Shown here: positions 21,690 through 32,284 of the stretch, piece after piece
Layout of the letters: every line of letters starts with the position of its first letter
Position numbering within the stretch: the first letter of the stretch is position 1
Assembly (NCBI GenBank): GCA_947247005.1
Contig: OX365952.1
Location: 28,026,222-28,090,221 of the forward strand
Length of the DNA stretch: 64,000 nucleotides
DNA from: Spisula solida
Taxonomy: Eukaryota; Mollusca; Bivalvia; Venerida; Mactridae
Direction: 5' to 3'
Notes under the pieces: model-generated
Databases searched by the model: none
What the model was told of the DNA's origin: nothing
Seen by the model: only the letters and a program-made list of their open reading frames with translations
Position numbers and translations under genes: made by a program

Positions 21690-21971
21690 TATTTTTTTAA
21701 GTGTTTAGGTAATGTTATGTCTTTAAAGCATGTATTTGTACAGTTTAATATATGGAGAAAAATATTTTTTCCAATAGATTTTGTTTAAATTATAGGTCAA
21801 ATCATAGAAAAACCCAGTTTGTCTGTACTCTAATGCTTAAGAGTTTTCATCCGATCGTCTTCAATGCTTATGGGCATAATAACTAGGCCAAGTTCAATTA
21901 TAGACCAAATCAGTCAAGACCTTCTTTGGTTATGGTCCTTTAATTAAATATTTTTTGGATTGTTTGTTTTT

Positions 21972-22929
21972 TAGCTCACCTGTCACAAAGTGACAGAGTG
22001 AGCTTTTGTAATCACTCTTCGTCCGTCCGTCAACAATTTGCTTGTGTAGACACTAGAGGTCACAATTTTGGCCTAACCTTTTGAAACTTAGTCACAATGA
22101 TCATCTTAACAAAATCTAGGTCAAGTTCAATATTGGGTCAGCTGGGGTAAAAAACTAGGTCACTAGGTCAAATCAAAGAAAAACCTTGTGTAGCAAGTAG
22201 AGGTAATAATTTCGACCTAATCCTTATGAAACTTGGTCACAATGATTATCTCAACAAAATCTAGGTCAAGTTCGATATTGGGTCACCCGGGGTAAAAAAC
22301 TAGCTCACAAGGTCAAATCATAGAAAAACCTTGTGTAGTAACTAGAGGTCACAATTTTGACATAATCTTTATGAAACTTGGTTAAAATAATCATCTCAAC
22401 AAAATCTAGGTCAAGTTCAATATTGGGTCATCTGGGGTCAAAAACTAGGTCACTAGGTCAAATAACAGAAAAACCTTGTGTAGTCAGTAGAGGTCATGAT
22501 TTCGACCTAATCCTTACGAAACTTGGTCAAATTGTTCATCTCAACAAAATCTAGGTCAAGTTCAATATTGGGTCATCCGGGGTCAAAAACTAGGTCACAA
22601 GATCAAATCATAGAAAAACCTTGTGTAGTCACCAGAGGTCACAATTTTGGCCTAATCTTTACGAGACTTGGTCAAAATTATCATCTCAACAAAATCTAGG
22701 TCAAGTTTGATATTGGGTCATCCGGGGTCAAAAACTAGGTCACAAGGTCAAATCATAGTCAAAACTTGAAATAAACTTCAATATGCCATTTGGTGTATGT
22801 GATGTAAATTGCAACGTCGCTTTATAAGACAATATGAAAACCTTGTACATTCAATAGAGGCTACCATCAAGGGGTCTGCATGAACTATTAGGACGGGTGA
22901 GCGACCTATGGTCCTTTGGGCCCTCTTGT
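21972..22929 (+). mobile_element. Complete family A1 element
   Basis: It has the perfect head hairpin, a CGTCCGTCCGTC stretch and about five monomers. The distal segment (AATATGAAAACCTTGTACAT) shared with 13272-14029 and the right terminus ending CCCTCTTGT follow. Confidence 0.75.
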
Positions 22930-23066
22930 TTCATTGACCATGCCCGTGACGGGCGTATTTTGTGACATTTTGGCTCTTGTTACATATTATTAAGCTTTGC
23001 AACAGTCACTAAAAACCTCATGGTCACATAATCTTTACTATGGTTAAAATACATAGTATAGTGTGC

Positions 23067-23262
23067 TTACTATATTTTCTTACAGCCACGTTATCTCGCC
23101 CAAGATAGAGTTAGAATATTTTTCACTATTGACCAATAATTGACGACAGAATGTTTAATGTATATGTCAAAATAGTATGCCAAAACTCCAATTTTAATAG
23201 AATGTACGGATGACAAAATACTAATTTTGCAAGAGTTGCTTCCCTTAGAGTATAAATTGTGC
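23067..23262. repeat. Duplicated unique segment (pair of 14204-14427)
   Basis: See 14204-14427: the same ATTGACCAATAATTGACGAC and TTTTGCAAGAGTTGCTTCCC landmarks appear in the same order. Confidence 0.7.
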
Positions 23263-23519
23263 ATTGTGATCGTCCTATGTCCGTCGTCCACTGTCCGTCG
23301 TCTCAGTTTTCACTTAATCTTTATGAAACTTGGTTACAACTGGGTCATATGGGGTCAAAAACTAGGTCACTATGTCAAATTAAAGAAAACACCTTGTTAA
23401 CACTCTAGAGGTCACATTTGAATCTCTATGAACTCTAGGTCAAGTTCGCAACTGGGTCATCTTGGGTAAAAAACTAGGTCACCAGGTCACATTGAAGAAA
23501 ACCCTTGTTTACACTCTAC
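23263..23519 (+). mobile_element. Family A3 fragment, interrupted by the BEL LTR
   Basis: A CGTCCTATGTCCGTCGTCC stretch is followed by monomer fragments (AAAAACTAGGTCAC). It stops at ACACTCTAC, where the retrotransposon LTR begins. Confidence 0.6.
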
Positions 23520-24190
23520 TGTGCTGCCTCGTTAATGGAACCATGAACAAAAACGAACAGCAAGTAAATACACCCACTTTATTCTTGTATGAATCTACCA
23601 GTGCGTGGTAAAATCTGAAATAAAACAAAGATACACGTAAGTACTATGTCACGATAATGTACTAAATAATTGACACTTCGAACACTTTCACATGAGTGAT
23701 ACAGTATGATCACAATAGCTCACCCTGTCACTTTGTGACAGTTGAGCTAATAAACAAAATACAGTAAGAATACAGCAAAGAAAGATAACTCTCAATAATG
23801 CCAGATCAAATCCAGTAAATGATTGGTAACAATTAACATTGGTGTTTTAACATACATTTCTCAGATTTACTAGAGTACGAAATGTCTGAGTACGAAATCT
23901 CAATTCAACATTCTTGGATGAAATATTCATACATTACAAGCAGAATTACAGTAGGGGATAGAGCTTTTCATAAAATACCTACATCGATGCGACTTGGAAG
24001 GCATCTACGAGTTACAGACTGCTTTTCTACGGAAATTTACTTCAAACGCGTGTTGTGCGCCATACAAAAAATGCAAAAGTCACCGGAAGAGCGTAAAACG
24101 CTAACGACTTCCTAACACCTGACCGAATACGCAGCGTATAAGGTCAAAGTCGGCTATAAGGTAACGCGATACAAATAATAATCCAGCACA
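23520..24190 (-). mobile_element. BEL/Pao 3' LTR (671 bp)
   Basis: On the minus strand the LTR begins TGTGCTGGATTATT next to a purine tract and ends GAGGCAGCACA, giving the inverted pair TGTGCTG/CAGCACA. AATAAAGTGGG (minus strand, near 23580) is a candidate polyadenylation signal. A stand-alone family A1 head hairpin lies inside it at 23718-23757. The 5' LTR is not present in the window, so no target duplication can be checked. Confidence 0.65.
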
Positions 24191-24202
24191 CTCCCCACCT
24201 GC
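24191..24202 (-). other. Polypurine tract of the BEL/Pao element
   Basis: Minus-strand GCAGGTGGGGAG abuts the TGTGCTG start of the LTR, the expected position for the plus-strand primer. Confidence 0.6.
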
Positions 24203-24464
24203 TATTTCCAATAACACAATATAACGTCATAATAACAGAGCATATATTCAGAAAATAATATACAGTAATGCAAACATCATTTTATTTGTATTCTACAGAA
24301 TATTTTTTGTCAAAAATAACTAAAAAGATTCAAGCATATAAATCAAATATCTAATCTAGATCTACAATATTAGACCGAGTCTACAACTATAGTCTAGAAA
24401 TGTCTTTACACCTGAAGTAGATCCATAGCGGCATGTACATACAAAATAATCAGTATGTGCAACA

Positions 24465-25086
24465 TTTATATGAGCCAGTCTCCAGGAAAACCTGCTATTT
24501 TGACAAAACATTTGGTTTTGAGATTTTTTATTATCTAAAAGAGTAATTTTAATGAAGCAAAATGCTAAAGAAATTTTATTAAAACCATGATTTTAAAAGA
24601 AGTTACAGCTGTTTAGTTGAGGCCCTATTAAGACCCTTTTTGCGTGACGTCGTAAGCGTCATTCAAACGTTATTCGACGTCGTTGTAACAAGTACTTTAT
24701 AAATACTGCATTTGATCAATTCTTGACGTAAACTGGTCAAAATGGTATCAAGTTTTAGAATGATGTTTTAAGTTTTAAAATATACATCCAAATTGTAAAT
24801 GTTCACATTTAGAGAAATACTACTACTGTTTTAAACAACTAACTCCTCGTTTTTCCAAATCAGAGTACTGTTCTGAAATTGGTCACCATAGCAACGAAGT
24901 AAATGATTTCAACACTATTCATAAGAAATTTTAAAGCTAATATATAGTAATATATGGATAAATGACTTAAAATTGAATCTATTGATATGTCATTTTTTCT
25001 TACTTGAAAGCTTTTTTAAAATCTTGTTACATGCAGTAATTACATAATGTCAATATAGCAGGTTTTCCTGGAGACTGGCTCATATA
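24465..25086. mobile_element. 622-bp MITE with ~40-bp terminal inverted repeats
   Basis: TTTATATGAGCCAGTCTCC... (24465-24505) is repeated inverted at 25049-25086 with one internal mismatch. The arms include CAGGAAAACCTGCTAT. The interior is AT-rich and non-coding. Because the arm ends TTTATA/TATAAA are themselves part of the match, the target duplication is ambiguous (TA is possible). It lies in the untranslated part of the BEL element between integrase and LTR. Confidence 0.75.
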
Positions 25087-25171
25087 AAATAAACACATTC
25101 ATGAAATCAAGGTTATACAATCAACCTTACAGTTTCACTTTCACAACTGAACGAAGAATACTTCGCTTTTA

Positions 25172-26134
25172 TTAATTTTCAACAAGAAGTACCAAATTCA
25201 CTATATGACGTGTATAAAATGTCTTATTTCCATTTTTCACAATACAAACTTCTACTTTTCTCACACGGTCATCATGACTAGGGAAAGCACGTGTAACACG
25301 TGCTAAAGGCCAACTATTCCTGGGGATTTCTAAATCCTTAACCAGTACAACATCGCCAACTTTCAATGGAGTTTCATTTTGGCTCCACTTTACACGTTTC
25401 TGCAATGTTTGCAGATACTCTTTATACCAACGGGACCAAAATTGATTAGCTAAACACTGTACCCTTTTCCACTGATCTCTATACAAATCTTTTAGTTCAA
25501 TGTCACCAGAGGGAAGCTCTTCATTTTTGAACTTGTGAGTTAACAAACTGGATGGACTCAACATCTGATGAGTATTTGGGTCATATGATATAGGGACTAT
25601 AGGACGGGAGTTAATCATAGCAGACACCTCTGCCTTCAAGGTGGTAAGTACCTCATGAGTCAATGTTTTGACAAGTAACAACATTGCTTCAAGGATCCTA
25701 CGAGCTACCCCTTTCATCCGCTCCCAACTGCCACCCATATGTGAACTATGATGACTATTGAATAACCACATAGAACCTGAACGTTGCAAGTAGTTTTGCA
25801 TGGTAGTGTCTTCAACATTAATAGCTTCAGCTTGAATGTTATGAATGGCCCCTGCAAAGTTTGTTCCACAATCCGATCTAAAGACCTTGACATTACCCCT
25901 AATGGACGTGAACCTGCGAAGTGCATTAATAAATGCTGAGGATGATAGGTCCTCAATGATTTCTATGTGAACGGCCCTAATAGTAAGACAGGTAAATAAC
26001 ACTGCCCATAGTTTGCTTGAAGCCTGACCACCCCTAGTACGTCTAGAGACAATTTGGCAAGGACTAAAGACATCAACGCCAACATAACTAAATGGTGAAG
26101 CTTGCTGAATCCGGTCGAGTGGTAAGTCGGACAT
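25172..26134 (-). pseudogene. BEL/Pao integrase and C-terminal domain
   Basis: The 320-residue open frame is the integrase core of a BEL/Pao retrotransposon. The DDE residues are at about Asp21 (YVGVDVF), Asp88 (FRSDCGTNF) and Glu138 (MGGSWERMKG). A DUF5641-like C-terminal domain follows (VGDVVLVKDLEIPRNSWPLA, about residues 255-320), typical of this clade. The enzyme would insert the DNA copy into the genome. The core looks intact, but it is cut off from RNase H by a frameshift and a short deletion around 26134-26200 that removes the middle of the HHCC zinc finger. The Met start is only the first ATG of the fragment, not a real N-terminus. Confidence 0.85.
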
Positions 26135-26157
26135 TTTCTGAGTAACAAAAGAACCTC

Positions 26158-27225
26158 TTAACCTCCTACATGTAACACAGCTATGAATAACATTAAAGCG
26201 CCCTCTGTAAAATGACGACCTTGATGATATACAGACATATGGTAATGTATAACAAGCAATCTAGCTACTGAATGTTTACCAGGGATAATAATAGGTATTT
26301 TTTCTTTGTCAGGCAATTCACCACGATTAAGCCTTCCACCAACATGCAACAACCCATCAACACCGAATATAGGGTCGAGAGATAAGATACTACTTTTTTT
26401 ACTAAGATTCTTGCCACTTGAAAGATCCTTTATTTCACTAGTGTAAATGTCGCTTTGAACTGTACGCAACACAAATAAACTAGCTTCTTGTAATGAGCCC
26501 AAGTCTTTTGGACAAATATGCCAACCTTTACATGGAAGTCTACTATGAACTGACATAGCAATATGTCTGAGTGTTGAAATCGCTCTCACTAAACTTTGCC
26601 AATTAGAAAACTGCTCGAACCTATCACTCAGTGATATCTTGTGTACTACTGTAGTAGCACAAACAACTACCTCTTTACGGATTTCCGTATCGCTCTGAGG
26701 ATTTACAAGAGGAAAGTACTCTGGTAAAACTACGTCCTGCAACAAGAATAGAGGTCCACTTAACCACAAACTATCTATCAATTGTGCAACACTAGCTCCT
26801 CTACTACCAATATCAGCCGGATTCTTCTCAGAACTAACATATCTCCACTGAGTTGGACTAGACACAGAAACTATTTTCTGAACCCGATTACTGACATATG
26901 TATGAAACCTTCTAGAACGGTTGTTCAAATACCCTAAAACAACCTTGCTGTCGGTGTAAAATCTTACACAAGCTAAGTCTACGTGTAGCTGTTCAGAAAT
27001 GGACATATATAACTCAACCGCAAGTACTGCAGCACGAAGTTCTAACCTAGGGATTGTGTGACCCTTTTCTGGAGCAAGTTTACTTTTTCCTGCAACACAA
27101 TCAACATGTTTATTTCCGTCTTGAGTGAAACCGACTACATACATTACAGCGGAAACCGCCTTCTCAGATGCATCTGAAAAGGTGTGTATTTCAACCTTAA
27201 CCATTTTACTTAAAGACCCAGTCAA
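26158..27225 (-). pseudogene. BEL/Pao RNase H and integrase zinc-finger start
   Basis: This 355-residue frame starts with RNase H. Candidate metal ligands are Asp18 (TFSDAS), Glu62 (PRLELRA), Asp92 (FYTDSK) and Asp138 (NPADIGSRG). A linker follows, then the start of the integrase zinc finger (YHQGRHFTEG near the end). The CVTC half of the zinc finger is still readable in another frame just downstream, so about 15 residues and the frame were lost. The same frame runs upstream to 27283, where a TGA replaces an expected Trp codon. The element would be unable to make its polyprotein. Confidence 0.85.
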
Positions 27226-28334
27226 GTAACATCTTGGAACCTTAAGTTTCTCCAGGTCTTTAAGATTTTCCTGCCAACCGTGTCATTTTTCTCCAATGTT
27301 ATTGGGAACAGGGTCATCCCAATTGAGCTTTAAAGACATTAAGTCTATAAGTATAAATCTACCTTTAAGAACTATGGGAGATACAAAAAGAGTATATTAA
27401 GTCAGACAGGGAAGGCAGCACTCAACCTAACCAGCCGAGCACAGAAAACATTAAAAACACACAAAGCACAATGCCCAACTAAACAAGCGCAGATCCGCCC
27501 AAGTCCAAGCTGTCGAAAAGTATAATAAATTATAACTAGCTGAATGACCCAGTAGAAAAGATACAGCAACTAAAAGGCGGCATGCCTACGCTGAATGACC
27601 TAGTAACAACAGTAAAACTGCTGAACTACATAGTTAAAGCAGCCTTTAGTCTCAAAAGTTAAATAACAGTATTAAAACGTTGAAAGGCCCGTATAGTCGG
27701 ATGACCTACTAACTAGCTGAATGACCCAGTTTCCACAGCGAAAGGACTATATTGCCCCGCTTTAGCTGTAAGAAATCTAAAAACGAAGAAGTGCCCAACA
27801 CACTACCGACCAAGAAAATTAAACGCCCCTAGTCTCATTGTTAAAAAACTGAATAGAAAAGATTCAGCAAACAAAAGGCAGAAAGCCCACGCTGAATGAC
27901 CTAGTAACAACAGTAAAACTGCTGAACTACATAGTTTTAGCAGCCTACAGTCTAAAAGTTAAGTAACAGTATTAAAAACCTAAAGGATCAAATATACTGT
28001 TTATAGTAGACAGAATACCTCTCTTGGTAAAGGGTTGAACCTCACCATTTGGTTTGAACAAGAAATGATCCGCTACAATATCCCAGACAATACCTAAACT
28101 ACGCTGACATGGTAACTTGTCAGAATAAAGATCCAGATCTTTTAAACCATTGGCAAGCTCTTCTACGGGGAAACATTTCATCACTTCTGGGTCATTAGAC
28201 ACAATCTTTTGTAATCGTAACTTACTCTTGCCTAAAACTATTTGAGTCATTTTAAGCAATGATTCCTTAAACACTTGCACACAAAACAAACATATTAATG
28301 TAGTTCTGTTTGTGTATTTCCATCTTGCAATCAA
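27226..28334 (-). pseudogene. BEL/Pao reverse transcriptase C-terminal end, interrupted
   Basis: From 28334 to 27972 the minus strand encodes the connection region after the RT active site: LRLQKI, QRSLGIVWD and IFDPLGF. The frame stops at an insertion (about 27389-27974). It resumes on the far side with VSPIVLKGRF and LNWDDP, then reaches TGA at 27283-27285. The catalytic YVDD region, protease, gag and 5' LTR are absent, so the element is 5' truncated near 28250-28334. The first ~20 residues of the frame show no family match and are probably flank. Confidence 0.75.
27389..27974. mobile_element. ~586-bp insertion in the RT, built from two ~300-bp related units
   Basis: The insertion splits the RT between IFDPLGF and VSPIV. 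It contains two copies, 301 bp apart, of a segment with GCTGAATGACCTAGTAACAA and AAACTGCTGAACTACATAGT. A-rich runs lie at both edges. No splice acceptor AG lies at the expected edge, so it is not a spliceosomal intron. No family is recognised. Confidence 0.55.
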
Positions 28335-28770
28335 TATTGACCAATCAGGATGATGTAGGAACAGGGCAATGTCAATGAAACCAATGTCATTATTAAATTA
28401 AATTAAGTGTGCTCACTTACTATATCAAAAATAAGTTCTTAATAAAAGTCAAAGTTCATCATGGTTTCTATTTTGGAAACTAAACATTTGCTTGTTGTTT
28501 TAGAAGGAAGTGAATTACAGACATCAGTTCATGTATAGATATGTAATGTACGGAGTAATATCTTCCAATGTAGTTGGTTTCTTTCGAGATGTGTCCATTA
28601 AAATCAAGCAGTTTGTCTTCTAAAAAGTGTCATAATTTGTAGACCTATATGTCTTGGCTACTCGTAAAAGTAGCAAGCCTTATCAACCAAGTCACATATC
28701 ACCATAATATCCTGTGCTCACTTGATTCCGTTGTTGATGTTACTAACTATAGAATCAGTCTCAAATAATA
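28335..28770. other. Flank of the BEL remnant without recognised features
   Basis: AT-rich sequence; no LTR partner of 23520-24190 is seen here. Confidence 0.4.
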
Positions 28771-28850
28771 AGGGCCACGCAAAAAACTTTTTTGCGTAGC
28801 CTATAGTAATCACCCTGTCCGTCCGTCCGTCCACATTTTTCATGTTTTTT
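28771..28850 (+). mobile_element. Family G head only
   Basis: GGCCACGCAAAAAAC pairs with TTTTTTGCGTAGCC as a long hairpin, followed by CACCCTGTCCGTCCGTCCGTC. The body is replaced by a family A1 head at 28851. The layout is the same as the other families, with an unrelated stem. Confidence 0.55.
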
Positions 28851-30815
28851 TAGCTCACCTGTCACAAAGTGACAGAGTGAGCTTTTGTGATCACTCGTCG
28901 TCCGTAGTCCGTCCGTCCGTCCGTCAACAATTTGCTTGTGTAGACACTAGAGGTCACAATTTTGACTTAATCTTTATGAAACTTGGTCATAATGATCATC
29001 TCAACAAAATCTAGGTCAAGTTCGATATTGGGTCATCCGGGATCAAAAACTAGGTCACAAGGTCAAATCATAGAAAAACCTTGTGTAGACACTAGAGGTC
29101 ACAATGTTGGCCTAATCTTTATGAAACTTGGTCACAATGATCATCTCAACAAAATCTAGGTCAAGTTCGATATTGGGTCATCCAGCGTAAAAAACTAGGT
29201 CACAAGGTCAAATCATAGAAAAACCTTGTATAGTCACTAGAGGTCACAATTTTAGCCTAATCCTTATGAAACTTAGTCAGAGTGATCATCTCAACAAAAT
29301 CTAGGTCAAGTGCGATATTGCGACATATGGGGCCAAGAACTAGGTCACTAGGTCAAATCACAGGTAATGCATGTACTGCTATAATATGTGAGCGACCTAG
29401 GGCCCTTTGGACCCTTTTGTCTGAATTACTTGCAAACCATTATAGATATCAACTTCAACAGAGTGAGCTTTTGTGATCACTCTTCGTCCGTCGTCCGTCC
29501 ACAATTACTTGTGTAGACACTAGAGGTCACAGTTTTAGCTTAATCATTATGAAACTTGGTCACAATGATTATCTCAACAAAATCTAGGTCAAGTTCGATA
29601 TTGGGTCATCCGTGGTAAAAAACTAGGTCACAAGGTCAAATCATAGAAAAACCTTGTGTAGACACTAGAGGTCACAATGTTGGCCTAATCTTTATGAAAC
29701 TTGGTCACAATGATCATCTCAACAAAATCTAGGTCAAGTTCGATATTGGGTCATCCAGCGTAAAAAACTAGGTCACAAGGTCAAATCATAGAAAAACCTT
29801 GTATAGTCACTAGAGGTCACAATTTTAGCCTAATCCTTATGAAACTTAGTCAGAGTGATCATCTCAACAAAATCTAGGTCAAGTGCGATATTGCGACATA
29901 TGGGGCCAAGAACTAGGTCACTAGGTCAAATCACAGGTAATGCATGTACTGCTATAATATGTGAGCGACCTAGGGCCCTTTGGACCCTTTTGTCTGAATT
30001 ACTTGCAAACCATTATAGATATCAACTTCAACAGAGTGAGCTTTTGTGATCACTCTTCGTCCGTCGTCCGTCCACAATTACTTGTGTAGACACTAGAGGT
30101 CACAGTTTTAGCTTAATCATTATGAAACTTGGTCACAATGATTATCTCAACAAAATCTAGGTCAAGTTCGATATTGGGTCATCCGTGGTAAAAAACTAGG
30201 TCACAAGGTCAAATCATAGAAAAACCTTGTGTAGACACTAGAGGTCACAATGTTGGCCTAATCTTTATGAAACTTGGTCACAATGATCATCTCAACAAAA
30301 TCTAAGTCAAGTTCGATATTGGGTCATCCGAGGTCAAAAACTAGGTCACAAGGTCAAATCATAGAAAAACCTTGTGTAGACACTAGAGGTCACAATGTTG
30401 GCCTAATCTTTATGAAACATGGTCACAATGATCATCACAACAAAATCTAGGTGAAGTTCGATATTGGGTCATCCGAGGTCATAAACTAGGTCACAAGGTC
30501 AAATCAAAGAAAAACCTAGTGTAGTCACAATTTTGACTAAATCTGTATGAAACCTGGTCACAATGATCATGTCAACAAAATCTAGGTCAAGTTTGATTTT
30601 GGGTCATCTGGAGTCAAAAACTAGGTCACAAGGTCAATTCATAGACAAAACTTGGCTTAAACTTCAATTTGCAGTTTGGTCAATGTGATGTAAATTGCAA
30701 CGTCGCTTTAAAAGACAATATGAAAACCTTGTACATGAAATAGAAGCTACCATCAAGGGGTCTGCATTAACTACTAGGACAGGTGAGCGACCTATGGCCC
30801 TTTGGGCCCTCTTGT
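28851..30815 (+). mobile_element. Family A1 element(s) with internal 573-bp duplication
   Basis: A perfect head hairpin and CCGTCCGTCCGTCC are followed by monomers. Internal right-end-like sequence (AGGGCCCTTTGGACCC) is followed by a headless restart (CAGAGTGAGCTTTTGTGATC) at about 29460, and again at about 30033. The final right terminus ends CCCTCTTGT at 30815. Confidence 0.7.
29086..30302 (+). repeat. 573-bp tandem duplication, about 2.1 copies
   Basis: Positions 29086-29729 recur at an offset of exactly 573 with no difference that I see by eye over several hundred bases, up to about 30302. The unit spans a right terminus, a short spacer and a headless restart. It is either a very recent unequal exchange or an assembly duplication. 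Confidence 0.8.
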
Positions 30816-30883
30816 TTATGGACTAGGCTTCTACGGGGGCATAAGCGTTTATTGAACGCAGTCTTGTTTTACTTTTAAATTAT

Positions 30884-32284
30884 TATACCCCTGCAAACAA
30901 AGTTTGAAAGGGGTATACTGGAGTCACCGTGTCTGTCGGGCGGGCGGTCGGTCGGTCTGTCTGTTAGCAAAATCGTGTCCGCTCTGTAACTTTGTCATTT
31001 CTTACTGGATTTTAAAATCTCTTTGTACAAATGTTCGCCACATCAAGACGATGTGTCATGCGGAAGACCCAGGCCCCTACCTCAAAGGTCAAGGTCACAC
31101 TTAGAGGTCAAAGGTTATATAGGCATCCAAGTCGTGTCCACTCTGTAACTTTGTTGTTTTTTTACTGGATTTTAAAATTGTTTTGTAAAAGTGTTCACCA
31201 CATAAAGACGGTGTGTCGTGCGCAAGACCCAGGTCCCTACCTCAAAGGTCAAGGTCATACTTAGAGGTCAAATATTAAAAGGCTCAAATAGGCATGTGAA
31301 TCGTGTCCGCTCTGTAACTATGTCATTTCATATGGGATATTTATATTACTTGGTACAAATGTTAACCACATCAAGACGGTGTTTCATGCGCAAGACCCAG
31401 GCCCCTAGCTCAAAGGTCAAGGTCACACTTGGAGGTCAAAGGTTAAAAGGCACAAAATTGTGTCTGCTCTGTTATGAACTATGTCATTTCTTATTGGATA
31501 TTTATAATACTTGGTACAAATGTTTACCACATATAGAGGGTGTGTCATGCACAAGACCCAGGTCCCTAGCTGAAAGGTCAAGGTCACACTTGGAGGTCAA
31601 AGGTTAAAAGGTACAAAATTGTGTTCGCTCTGTAACTTTGTCATTTCTTATTGGATATTTATAATACTTGGTACAAATGTTCACCACATCAAGAAGGTGT
31701 GTCATGTCCAAGACCCAGGTCCCTAGCTCAAATGCCAAGGTCACACTTGGAGGTCAAAGGTTAAAAGGCACAAATAGGCATGTCATTCGTGTCCACTGTA
31801 ACTTTGCCATTTCTTATTGGATATGTATGATACTTAGTACCACATCAAGACGATATGTCATGTGCAAGGCCCAGGGCGAGGTCAAACTTAGAGGTCAAAG
31901 GTTATATAGTCATGCAAGTCGTGTCCGCTCTGTAACTTTGTCGTTTCTTAGTGGATTTTAAAAGTGCTTGGTACAAATGTTTACCACATCAATAAAGTTT
32001 TTCTAATTTTTTTTCCTATATTTTTTTTTCGAATTTCTTGTTGTTGTTTTTTATATCTAGATCTATTTTTGTTAAATATTTTTTTCAATTTTTTTGTAGG
32101 TTTTTTTTGCGGAAGACCTAGGTCCCTAGCTCAAAGGTCACTTAGAGGTCAAAGGTTATATAGTTATGCATGTCGTGTTTCTTACTAGATTTTAAAAGAT
32201 AAAAGTAACTATAAATTTAAATAATATTCCTGTGTCAAGCAGTGCTGCGGGGGTATGATTCATCACTCCAGTGATAGTTCTAGT
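30884..32284 (+). mobile_element. Family C Helentron-like element, about eight monomers
   Basis: The left end TATACCCCTGCAAAC folds on GTTTGAAAGGGGTATA and is followed by GGGCGGGCGGTCGGTCGGTC. Monomers of ~160 bp carry GTGTCCGCTCTGTAACTTTG, ACCACATCAAGACG and AGACCCAGG. The right end is TGCGGGGGTATGA (inverted left arm), a hairpin ATCACT-CC-AGTGAT, then TTCTAGT. The 3' hairpin plus CTAGT is a classic Helitron-type terminus. The overlapping open frames are a product of the repeat. Confidence 0.8.

Noticed and set aside
27389..27974. Spliceosomal intron in the BEL reverse transcriptase
   Set aside because: A GT exists near the left edge, but no AG lies at the edge needed to restore the frame, and LTR polyproteins rarely have introns there.
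31031..32188. Run of overlapping plus-strand open frames
   Set aside because: All fall in family C monomers and share the same repeated phrases; there is no independent evidence for coding.
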